A stretch of DNA of 64,000 nt. Origin: Gp13-AA77 sp035946735. Lineage in GTDB: Bacteria > Acidobacteriota > Terriglobia > UBA7540. The DNA lies in the NCBI GenBank assembly GCA_035946735.1, contig DASYYZ010000131.1:3946-67945 (forward strand). The letters are read 5' to 3'. Below the pieces are notes generated by a model. It ran no database searches, was not told the DNA's origin, and saw only the letters and a program-made list of their open reading frames with translations. The translations under genes were made by a program, and so were the position numbers. Shown here in pieces: positions 1 to 7,244 of this stretch; within the stretch, counting starts at the first letter, position 1, and each line of letters starts with the position of its first letter.

Positions 1-1
1 T

Positions 2-433
2 TTTGTTCCCAGCCTTGCTCTAGCTTACGTTGCATCGGGCAGCCAGGTCCCGGATATGTCCGGAGAGTACGAATTCCTGTCGGCCCAGAACACGCTTGGG
101 ATTCTCGAGGAGGAAGGCAAGCTGAAGGGCTATATCGACGTAGCGCAGGGTGAGGACGAGTCGGACGCTGTGCTCACCTTCCAGATCACGCAAGGCACGC
201 GTCAGGGCGACCGGGTGCAGTTCAAGACCGGCAAAATCCACGAGCGTTACTATCGCTTTAGCGGGGCCGTGGAGCGCGGTCGCGGCCGCACGGATCAGGA
301 CGGTGATTTCCTTCGCCTGGTGGGTGATCTGGAGTCAGTTCGGGTGGACGCCGCGACCGGCCAGGAGCACGTCGAGGCACGGCACGAGACCTTCAAATGG
401 AAACCGAAGGGCGCGGCCGAATCGGAGCGGTAA
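2..433 (+). CDS. Partial secreted or envelope protein of unknown function (5' end outside window)
   Basis: The reading frame is open from the first bases of the window to a TAA at 431-433, so the true start lies upstream. The first visible residues (FVPSLALAYVASG) look like the end of a signal peptide. They are followed by a soluble acidic domain of about 125 residues rich in alternating hydrophobic and charged residues, suggesting beta strands. An internal ATG at 56 exists but has no Shine-Dalgarno sequence and would discard the signal-like segment. I do not recognise the family. It converges on the minus-strand mrfB gene, with only 12 bases between the two stop codons. Confidence 0.6.
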   Translation, partial: FVPSLALAYVASGSQVPDMSGEYEFLSAQNTLGILEEEGKLKGYIDVAQGEDESDAVLTFQITQGTRQGDRVQFKTGKIHERYYRFSGAVERGRGRTDQDGDFLRLVGDLESVRVDAATGQEHVEARHETFKWKPKGAAESER

Positions 434-445
434 CCCCGCTAATTG

Positions 446-1837
446 TTACTGGTGCTCCAGAAAAGACAGTTCTGACGATGCGTTCCTCCGCGCCAACTTG
501 CGCCGCAGCCGGTCCAGCCGATGCGTGAGCCGCCGAACATCGGGGCGCGGCCCAGGCCGCACGTTCGCTGTCCCATTCCGCCCCGTCCTACCCGAATCTC
601 CGCCAATCCAAGCTAGCGCTCTCTCGGTGAATTCGAGCGCGACCCCGCAATCGCGCAGGCGATGCTCGGCGTGGATCGCCAATTGTTCGAGAGCATCCAG
701 AAAGGCATCCGACTCGCGCCGCGTGATCTCGTGCCAGATCTCCACCGCCTGTTCGTACTCGCGCCGGCGCTTGTGCTGAGTGGCGAGGTGCCAGAGGGCG
801 CGCGGCTCGAATGCAAGCGGAAGCCCGGAGGCGAGAGCCCGGCGGCAGACCGAGACCGATTTTTCGCTGTCTCCGGCGCGCTCGAAGATGCGGCTCAGGC
901 TGAACAGGTCCAGGCTGTGCGTGTCTCCCGCAGCGGCGAGCGCTTCGATTTCCTCGCTGCCTGCGAGTGCCGCCTCAATCCGAATGATGCGGGCAAGCTC
1001 CGAAGTGAGCGCCGCCAGAGTCACAATATCGAGCGCATTGTGGAAGAATACCGGCTGCAATCCTCGGGCGTCGCCCGTGCGCAGATAATCAAAATAAATG
1101 CCGGGAATCTCCGAGCCCGGTACGTCTCCCTTGCGGCTGATGCCGAGCACCTCTTTCTCAAGATGGGTCAGGTGACAGCTTTCAAGCCGCAGCTTCCACA
1201 AGCGGCGCGCAGGGTGCAGCAGGTCAAGATGGACCATGCGGCCGAAGGGTGACCGCTGGCGCGCGAGAGTGAAGCGGGTTTCGAGCAACGGTACGTCGAA
1301 AGTTTTGCCGTTGAAGGTGACAAGGCCTTTGTACCGGCTCAACTGTTCGGCGAGTGCGGCCAGAATGGCCTTTTCCTCGGGGTAATCGCGCAGGAAAAAT
1401 TGGCGCACCACGAAATCGCAGCCTTCGATCACGCCGATGCCGATCAGAAACGCACAAGTGCCGGTTCCACCCGCGAGGCCGGTGGTTTCGGTGTCCAGAT
1501 AGACGAGATCGGCCGGGTCGGGCAGCGCATTGTCTTCCAGGAACAAGTCCAGCGACCGCAGATCGGCGACGGAAACGTCGCCCACCCGCAGCTTGCCGTA
1601 CGGTCTGCCAAAGGGCAAAGACTGTCGCGCCGCGAAGTATTCGCCGCCCTGATTCTGCTCGACACGGCCTTCCACGTAGTGCTCGATCCCGCACGGCACG
1701 CGCTGCGAGGGTAAAGGCCGACCCACCGGAGACGCCGTACGACGTCGCAGCCATTCGAGCTGCCGCTCGAGATCGCGGTCGGCGCTGGTCTTTTCCGCGG
1801 CCTTGCGGAGTTGGCGAAGCTTTTCTTCGAGGTTCAT
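446..1837 (-). CDS. mrfB: MrfB/YprB-type DEDDh exonuclease with C-terminal TPR-like helices
   Basis: 463 aa from the ATG at 1837. The exonuclease core is at residues about 110-280: DTET (D115, E117), FNGKTFD (D181) and HNALD (H266, D270) give the complete DEDDh catalytic set of the ribonuclease-H-like fold. The C-terminal third is helical and TPR-like. In Bacillus subtilis MrfB works with the helicase MrfA in repair of mitomycin-type DNA damage. The partner gene lies directly upstream on the same strand, 221 bp away. The frame extends upstream to 1972, but those 45 codons are translated from a repeat element and share their sequence with another unrelated gene's false extension, so I reject them. 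The symbol is assigned by domain and synteny. Confidence 0.85.
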   Translation of the reverse strand: MNLEEKLRQLRKAAEKTSADRDLERQLEWLRRRTASPVGRPLPSQRVPCGIEHYVEGRVEQNQGGEYFAARQSLPFGRPYGKLRVGDVSVADLRSLDLFLEDNALPDPADLVYLDTETTGLAGGTGTCAFLIGIGVIEGCDFVVRQFFLRDYPEEKAILAALAEQLSRYKGLVTFNGKTFDVPLLETRFTLARQRSPFGRMVHLDLLHPARRLWKLRLESCHLTHLEKEVLGISRKGDVPGSEIPGIYFDYLRTGDARGLQPVFFHNALDIVTLAALTSELARIIRIEAALAGSEEIEALAAAGDTHSLDLFSLSRIFERAGDSEKSVSVCRRALASGLPLAFEPRALWHLATQHKRRREYEQAVEIWHEITRRESDAFLDALEQLAIHAEHRLRDCGVALEFTERALAWIGGDSGRTGRNGTANVRPGPRPDVRRLTHRLDRLRRKLARRNASSELSFLEHQ

Positions 1838-1842
1838 GCAAT

Positions 1843-1980
1843 TATTTGAGCGTTGCAAAATACAGTGACGGCCGCTGCTGTAGCGCCGGTCTGCGACCGG
1901 CGTCTTTCGCCGCTCCCTTACAGGGCAGGCTCCGAGCGGCGCTACAGACAATGACGTTACTGTATTCTGCAATCTTCATT
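1843..1980 (-). repeat. Copy 1 of a structured intergenic element with terminal inverted repeats
   Basis: 138 bp. The ends are inverted repeats built on TTGCAAAATACAGTGACG and its complement; here the right end reads TACTGTATTCTGCAA. Inside lies an outer stem CTGTAGCGCC...GGCGCTACAG that encloses the hairpin CGCCGGTC-TGC-GACCGGCG and a second hairpin region. This copy has about 20 extra bases in the second hairpin loop compared with copy 2 (11064-11186). It ends 5 bases from the mrfB start codon, between mrfA and mrfB, so it lies in the probable operon leader of mrfB. No transposase is associated, so it resembles a MITE or REP-like element. Confidence 0.85.
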
Positions 1981-1987
1981 GGTTAGT

Positions 1988-2019
1988 CAGTCGGTCAGTT
2001 GTTCAGTCTATCAGTCACG
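1988..2019. repeat. Short period-8 array (CAGT every 8 bases)
   Basis: CAGT occurs at 1988, 1996, 2004 and 2012, each followed by four variable bases, so the array has period 8. It sits between the structured element and the 3' end of mrfA. It may be a decayed simple-sequence repeat related to the period-7 arrays elsewhere in the window. No function can be assigned. Confidence 0.6.
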
Positions 2020-2058
2020 AAAACGTACTGCTGACTGGCTGGTGCTAACCGCCTACGA

Positions 2059-4692
2059 TCAAACGATGGCATCGAACATTCTCAAAATAGCGAACGCCAC
2101 TTCTTTGCCCTTCTCGCCGATCTCCCCCACCGGACCCACGCACGACGGACACCCCGATTCGCACGGACAATTCTCGATCAGCTTGCGCACGTTGCCGAGC
2201 AACTGCTCGCTCATGCGATAAAGCGGCTCGCTCAGGCCGATTCCGCCCGGGTATTTGTCGTAGAGGTAGATGTTCGGTTCGAAAAACGTCGGTGGTCCGC
2301 CGTCTGTAGTGCGTTGTCCCTTGCGCCATTTCGGAGTCTTTGGATTTTGCTCTGCCTCAGGTTCGACGGACGACTGACGACTGACCAGTGAGGGCTCATT
2401 TTCGTTCTGATTTCTGACTTCTGGGTTCAGGCTTCTTTCTTCCAGCCTCTGACCCCCGACCCCGGATCGCTGATCCCTGCTATTCTCCCCTACCGCCACT
2501 CCGAGATCCCGCGCATCACACATCACCAGCAGAATCGCCATTGACTGCAAGGCATTGCCGAGAGCGTGGACGCCGTCCTGCCGGTCAGTGCTGGAATAAG
2601 GAAGGGCCTCGAGCGTCGGCTCCGGCAGATTGAGCCACCAGGCGGTGGTGTGCATCTCCTGTTCGGGAAGAGTCAGATTGCCGGCGCCCACATTCTCATG
2701 GGTGTGAAACTTGATCTTCTTGAAACCCACCACCTGGGTGTTGACGTGGACCTCGCCGTGATTGCGAGTCGGGGTTCGGGAAGACCGAAACTCGAAACTC
2801 GAAACTCGAAACTCGTCCTCTTCCTCAACTGACGGCTCGTTTTCATTCTGACTTCTGGCCTCTGGCTTCTGACTTCTGCTGCTTTCTGACTCCGAACCCG
2901 GAACTCCGAACCCCGAACTCTCAAACCTTTCCAGCACCGTGATCTTGGTGTACGTGATGGCGTCGGTGTAGTAATCCGAATCCACGCGATGCACGTAGGC
3001 CTTGCGATCGTCGTAATCGAGCCGTTCCACGTGATACTGCTCGCCGTTCTGCATGTAAATGGCTTTCTCGTGCAGCGTCGAGAGCGCGCTCGGGAAATCG
3101 ACCTCGCCCAACAGGCGAGGTTTATCCGTATTATCGACGATCACGAAATTGTCGGAGGAGACCGAGCGCAGGCTGACGGCATCGGCCGGATAGCTTTCCG
3201 AAACCCAGTGCCAGGCGCCGCCGGTGCGATGCAGGAATCCAGCCTCGGCAAGATGCCTGCACAGGAGCTTGAGATCGAGCGCGCCGAAGCGCTCATCATC
3301 GGTCAAAGGAAGTTCAAACGCCGCGCACTTGAGATGATTCAGCAGAATCCCGAGATTGTCAGGATTCACGAAGCCCTGCTCCGGAGAGCTTCCGAAAAAG
3401 TAATCCGGGTTCTGCATCATGAACTGATCAATCGGAGCGCTCGAAGCCACCAGCACCGCCGCCGAAGTCCCCTGCCGCCGCCCGGCGCGGCCTGCCCGCT
3501 GCCAAGTGGAGGCGATAGTGCCGGGGTATCCGGCCAGCACGGCGGCATCGAGGCTGCCGATGTCGATACCGAGTTCGAGGGCGTTTGTAGCGACCACCCC
3601 CAGCAATCGTCCTTCGCGCAAGTCGCGCTCGATCTCGCGCCGTTCGAGCGGCAGGTAGCCGCCGCGATATCCGCGCACCACCTCCGAACCGGCAGGCGCG
3701 CGCTCGAAATCCTCTTTGAGATAAGTGACTAGGAGCTCGGTCGCGAGGCGGCTGTTGGCGAACACGATAGTCTCGAGGCCGCGCTCCAGGAACGTACGCG
3801 CGATGCGCCGCGATTCGTTCAGGTAAGAGCGCCGGATGCCAAGCTGAGGATTGACGACGGGCGGGTTGTAAAAGACCAGGTATTTGTCCGAAGACGGAGC
3901 GCCGTTGCGATCCACGAGCAGAACGTCTCGTTCGAGGATGCGCGCTCCCAGTTCGGCAGGATTGGCGATGGTGGCGGAAGTACAGATAAACTGCGGCCGG
4001 CTGCCATAAAACTGCGCGATCCGGCTCAAGCGGCGCAGCACGTTCGCCAGGTGGCTGCCGAACACGCCGCGGTAATAATGCAGCTCGTCGATCACGATGT
4101 ATTGCAGGTTCTCGAAGAGCCGCTCCCACTTCGTGTGGTGCGGCAGGATGCCTGCGTGAAGCATGTCTGGATTCGTGATCACCAGATTGCCGCGCGCCCG
4201 GATGGCTCTGCGCGCGTCCTGCGGGGTGTCGCCATCGTACGTGAAGGTGCGGATTTCGTCTCCGAGCTCGGCCGTCCAGCGATTAAGCTCCGTGAGCTGG
4301 TCCTGGGCAAGCGCCTTGGTGGGAAAAAGATACAGCGCCCGGGCGGCAGGATTGCGCACCAGCGTGTCGAGGATGGGCAGGTTGTAGCAGAGCGTCTTGC
4401 CCGAAGCGGTGGGCGTCACCACCACCAAGTCCCTGCCTTCGCGAGCCAGGCGGAACACTTCCGCCTGGTGAGAATAGAGCCGGCTGATGCCGCGCCCTTG
4501 GAGAATCGCGGCCAGCCGCGGCGCGAGGCCGTCCGAAAGCGGCACGAGATCAGCCGCGCGCGCGGGAATATGCTTTACCGCCGTCACGCCCCCGAACTCG
4601 GGCGGGCCTTTGAAGCGGCGCTCGATCTCGTCGAGAGCGCCCTCGATGCTGGCGTCGCCGCTTAGGGCGAGAGCCTGCGTTTCGGTTGCCAT
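2059..4692 (-). CDS. mrfA: MrfA/YprA-type superfamily 2 DEAD/DEAH-box helicase with DUF1998 zinc-binding C-terminus
   Basis: 877 aa. Walker A TPTASGKT is at residues 93-100, the DEAH-like box DELH at 202-205 and motif III SAT at 239-241. The second RecA domain carries NALELGIDIG and QRAGRAGR. The C-terminal MZB/DUF1998 zinc site has C842, C844, C848 and C851 (CPCESGCPSC). The family pairs with the exonuclease MrfB in repair of bulky or crosslinked DNA, and mrfB follows on the same strand. The protein is longer than the usual 750-780 aa because two low-complexity inserts (about residues 590-645 and 735-797) are translated from period-7 DNA repeats. The core motifs on both sides stay in frame, so the gene is probably functional. 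The ATG at 4692 has no clear Shine-Dalgarno sequence. Confidence 0.92.
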   Translation of the reverse strand: MATETQALALSGDASIEGALDEIERRFKGPPEFGGVTAVKHIPARAADLVPLSDGLAPRLAAILQGRGISRLYSHQAEVFRLAREGRDLVVVTPTASGKTLCYNLPILDTLVRNPAARALYLFPTKALAQDQLTELNRWTAELGDEIRTFTYDGDTPQDARRAIRARGNLVITNPDMLHAGILPHHTKWERLFENLQYIVIDELHYYRGVFGSHLANVLRRLSRIAQFYGSRPQFICTSATIANPAELGARILERDVLLVDRNGAPSSDKYLVFYNPPVVNPQLGIRRSYLNESRRIARTFLERGLETIVFANSRLATELLVTYLKEDFERAPAGSEVVRGYRGGYLPLERREIERDLREGRLLGVVATNALELGIDIGSLDAAVLAGYPGTIASTWQRAGRAGRRQGTSAAVLVASSAPIDQFMMQNPDYFFGSSPEQGFVNPDNLGILLNHLKCAAFELPLTDDERFGALDLKLLCRHLAEAGFLHRTGGAWHWVSESYPADAVSLRSVSSDNFVIVDNTDKPRLLGEVDFPSALSTLHEKAIYMQNGEQYHVERLDYDDRKAYVHRVDSDYYTDAITYTKITVLERFESSGFGVPGSESESSRSQKPEARSQNENEPSVEEEDEFRVSSFEFRSSRTPTRNHGEVHVNTQVVGFKKIKFHTHENVGAGNLTLPEQEMHTTAWWLNLPEPTLEALPYSSTDRQDGVHALGNALQSMAILLVMCDARDLGVAVGENSRDQRSGVGGQRLEERSLNPEVRNQNENEPSLVSRQSSVEPEAEQNPKTPKWRKGQRTTDGGPPTFFEPNIYLYDKYPGGIGLSEPLYRMSEQLLGNVRKLIENCPCESGCPSCVGPVGEIGEKGKEVAFAILRMFDAIV
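2406..2482. repeat. Imperfect period-7 array inside mrfA (insert 2)
   Basis: Eleven successive 7-base units fit without a gap, starting TCTGATT, TCTGACT, TCTGGGT, TCAGGCT and so on to CCTGCTA. The array lies within mrfA and is read through in frame, encoding the non-conserved segment at about residues 737-762. Flanking bases (GGGCTCATTTTCGTTCTGA) nearly match the flank of the second intragenic array, so both inserts share an origin. Confidence 0.8.
2787..2926. repeat. Period-7 arrays inside mrfA (insert 1)
   Basis: Four perfect GAAACTC units occupy 2787-2814. A TCTGACT/TCTGGCC-type series follows at 2847-2881, then an alternating CCGAACC/CGGAACT series at 2885-2926, all with period 7. Because 7 is not a multiple of 3, three units encode a 7-residue repeat, giving low-complexity peptide such as RSQKPEARSQNENE. 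The inserted peptide separates two conserved MrfA segments without a stop or frameshift. Confidence 0.8.
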
Positions 4693-4849
4693 AAGGGTTG
4701 CCGCACTGTTTCACTCTCCCGGGTCGCGGGATGGTTCGCCTTTTATTCGCCAACAATTTTATCACACAAGGCGACACCGAAAAAGAATCTCAGGAGGATG
4801 GCAGCGCCAGAATGGTCGGGTCCGCGAGATCCGAATCACGAGAGGCGGC

Positions 4850-4879
4850 TTGACACGCGCCGCATCCCCTCGGTATAAA
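4850..4879 (+). promoter_or_regulatory. Predicted sigma-70 promoter of the GT-C glycosyltransferase gene
   Basis: TTGACA at 4850-4855 and TATAAA at 4874-4879 are separated by 18 bases. The expected transcription start near 4886 lies after the alternative TTG at 4882, which supports the ATG at 4921 as the real start. An inverted repeat ATTGGT...ACCAAT (4881-4900, spacer 8) lies at the start point and could be an operator, but its spacing differs from that of the fucose-island sites. Confidence 0.65.
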
Positions 4880-4920
4880 TATTGGTAATAAGAAACCAAT
4901 TCACAAACCGAAGCAAGTTG

Positions 4921-6573
4921 ATGGTCCCCGTGCTTGACGTCGACTCACGTTCGACATTCAGCCGCAGCCCGACCGTTGGTCGCCACTCGCTCACGCCACT
5001 GCTGCATCCTGCCGGAACCTTGCTCCTGCTGGCCCCCTTCATCGGCGCTGCTTTGATCTGCATGGCCTCATCGCTGCGGTGGCCGCGGATACACGACGGG
5101 CCGCTGATGGACTACATCGCCTGGCGCATCACGTCCGGAGCCGTGCCTTACCGGGACATTTTCGACATGAACTTGCCGGGCACCTACCTCATCCACATCG
5201 TGGAGCTTCGGGTATTCGGAAGCGGCGACCTGGGCTGGCGTTTCTTCGATCTTGCATGGCTCGTGGCCACCTCGGTGGCCGTGTACGGATTTTGCCGGAG
5301 GATCAGCCGTTGGGGCGGAATGCTCGCCGCCGCCTTCTTTTTCGCCCACCACCTGAGCCAGGGAGCCCGCAGCATGGGTCAACGGGATTTTCTCCTCTGC
5401 CTCTTTCTGGTCTCGGGCGCGCACTTTTTAGCTCGCTCGGTTGAAGCGGGAGGGCGTTACCGTCTCAGCTTGCTGGCCGGACTCCTGGCCGGTTTCGGAG
5501 CCAGCATGAAGCCTCACGCCGCGATCTACGCACTTTTCATGCTCGCGGTGCTGCTGGCCTGTCTGATACGGAAGCCGGAATCGCGATGGCTGCTCAACGC
5601 CGTCTTCTTTCTCGCCGGGAGCGCATTGATGCCCGCTGCCATCTGCGCCTGGCTCGCCTTCGTCGGAGGCCTTCATCCGCTGGTCCAAATCGTGACCCAG
5701 TATCTGCTTCCCTACTACCCGAGACTCGGGGGACTCAGCCCCGCCGGCCTCATGTGGACGCTTCTCAAGCCCAACCTCGTTTGGGTCTTGCTGTCTGTGG
5801 TGCCGTGGGAGCGCTCGCCGCGCGGACCGCGCTACGCCCTGGCGATGCTGGGAGCGGTTTATGGGATGTTGCACTATGTTTTGCAAGAGCGCGGCTGGTG
5901 GTATCACGAATATCCCTTCCACGCCTTTCTCTTCATCCTGATCGCCATGTCGCTCGGAGGCCTGCTCGCCCGTCCGGAGACGAAGAGCAGGGTATGTGCA
6001 CTGCTCTTCCTGCTGCTCGCGGAGTACCCGCTGGCCGTAGCCTGCTATCGGGTGTCGCGCGAGCCCATGTCCGGCGGGTCGGCGTACGGTGAGAAAAAGG
6101 ACCTCGATAGCCTGGTGGCTTATCTTAGGCCTCGAGTGGACCCGAAGCTGGACACGGTGCAGACCATGGACACCTCCGGCGGGGCCGTCGACGCGCTCTT
6201 TGTTCTGCGCGTGCGCGAGGCCACGCGCTTCATGTATGACTTCCATCTGCTGTACTTCGGTGAGGAGCCCTTCGTACGCCAGTTGCGTTTGCAGTTCATG
6301 ACGCAGATTCGCGCCAGCGCGCCCAAGTATGTGGTGCTCTTCAGACGGTCCTGGCCTTGGCCGCAGTCCAATGGCTATCAACGCTTCGATGCCTTCCCTG
6401 AGTTTCGCCAATGGCTGGAGCGCCATTACTTCAAAGAATTCGAGCAGCCGGAATACCAAGTCTTGCGGCGCAGGGATCAAGACCTTACCGAGCGCGCGCC
6501 TTCATCTGCGGCTGCCCGCTGGACGTGGGCTTGTGATAGCGTAAAGCCTTTGATGGAAGGAGCGAAACCATGA
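4921..6573 (+). CDS. Polytopic GT-C type (ArnT/PMT-like) glycosyltransferase
   Basis: 550 aa from the ATG at 4921. The N-terminal two-thirds has about 10-11 hydrophobic membrane segments. After the first segment comes DGPLMDYIAWRITSGAVPYR, where the acidic residue in the first periplasmic loop resembles the catalytic Asp of polyprenyl-phosphate-dependent GT-C enzymes. The last 150 residues are soluble. The likely role is transfer of a lipid-linked sugar to an envelope acceptor; donor and acceptor cannot be read from sequence. The stop overlaps the start of the next gene (ATGA), so the two are probably translationally coupled. It could instead be a non-catalytic membrane protein of the same fold. 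Confidence 0.7.
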   Translation: MVPVLDVDSRSTFSRSPTVGRHSLTPLLHPAGTLLLLAPFIGAALICMASSLRWPRIHDGPLMDYIAWRITSGAVPYRDIFDMNLPGTYLIHIVELRVFGSGDLGWRFFDLAWLVATSVAVYGFCRRISRWGGMLAAAFFFAHHLSQGARSMGQRDFLLCLFLVSGAHFLARSVEAGGRYRLSLLAGLLAGFGASMKPHAAIYALFMLAVLLACLIRKPESRWLLNAVFFLAGSALMPAAICAWLAFVGGLHPLVQIVTQYLLPYYPRLGGLSPAGLMWTLLKPNLVWVLLSVVPWERSPRGPRYALAMLGAVYGMLHYVLQERGWWYHEYPFHAFLFILIAMSLGGLLARPETKSRVCALLFLLLAEYPLAVACYRVSREPMSGGSAYGEKKDLDSLVAYLRPRVDPKLDTVQTMDTSGGAVDALFVLRVREATRFMYDFHLLYFGEEPFVRQLRLQFMTQIRASAPKYVVLFRRSWPWPQSNGYQRFDAFPEFRQWLERHYFKEFEQPEYQVLRRRDQDLTERAPSSAAARWTWACDSVKPLMEGAKP

Positions 6574-7202
6574 AAGTGTTGACTGGGGTAATCCTCGCCA
6601 TAGCGTTGTCATCGCCTGTGGCGGGCGCTCAATCTGCAACCGGGGCCGGCTGGATGCCCCTCTTTAATGGCAAAGACCTGACGGGCTGGCAGAAAAACGG
6701 CACCGAGAACTGGACCGTACAGGACGGCGCTATTCTGGGCGAAAGCACAACAAATAAGTACGGGTATCTCACCACCGACAAGACCTATCGTGATTTCAAT
6801 CTGCGGCTGCACTTCAAGCCACTGGCAAAAGGGAACAGCGGCGTTTTCGTCCGCTCCCACATCACCGGCATCGATCCCGAGCACGGTCCGGACATCGAAG
6901 GCATGCAGGTGGAAGTGGATCCAAGCGTGGGCAAACACACCGGCGGGATCTACGAGAGCGGCGGCCGAGGCTGGGTGATTCAACCCACTGCGGAAGGGGA
7001 GCAGGCTCTGAAGCCCGGAGAGTGGAACGAACTCAAGATTTCCGCGCATGGCAATCGCATCGTCACCTGGCTCAACGGCGTCCAGATTGTCGACTACACC
7101 GACACCGCTCCAAAATTCACCGATGGCGTGATTGGTCTGCAGCTCCACACCGGAGGCGGCGTCAAGATGCTCTTCAAAGATATTGAGATTCAGGAACAAT
7201 AA
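6570..7202 (+). CDS. Secreted DUF1080 (3-keto-disaccharide hydrolase-type) protein
   Basis: 210 aa with a signal peptide ending near VAGAQS (residues 1-21) and a single DUF1080 concanavalin-like domain. Hallmarks are WMPLFNGKDLTGWQ at the start, then FVRSH and GGIYESGGRGW, ending with a KMLFKDIEIQ strand. Some family members hydrolyse 3-keto-glycosides or bind sugars; the activity of this one is not proven by sequence. The start overlaps the glycosyltransferase stop by 4 bases, and a GAAGGAGC ribosome site lies in the upstream gene's end. Confidence 0.85.
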   Translation: MKVLTGVILAIALSSPVAGAQSATGAGWMPLFNGKDLTGWQKNGTENWTVQDGAILGESTTNKYGYLTTDKTYRDFNLRLHFKPLAKGNSGVFVRSHITGIDPEHGPDIEGMQVEVDPSVGKHTGGIYESGGRGWVIQPTAEGEQALKPGEWNELKISAHGNRIVTWLNGVQIVDYTDTAPKFTDGVIGLQLHTGGGVKMLFKDIEIQEQ

Positions 7203-7244
7203 CGGAGGCCTGATGGCTGATGCGTCGAAATCCCCTTTGAGATC

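Noticed and set aside
1838..1972. N-terminal 45-residue extension of the MrfB frame (starting MQNTVTS)
   Set aside because: It is translated from the repeat element. The flavoprotein frame at 11080-11178 has nearly the same false extension from copy 2, so it is not part of either protein.
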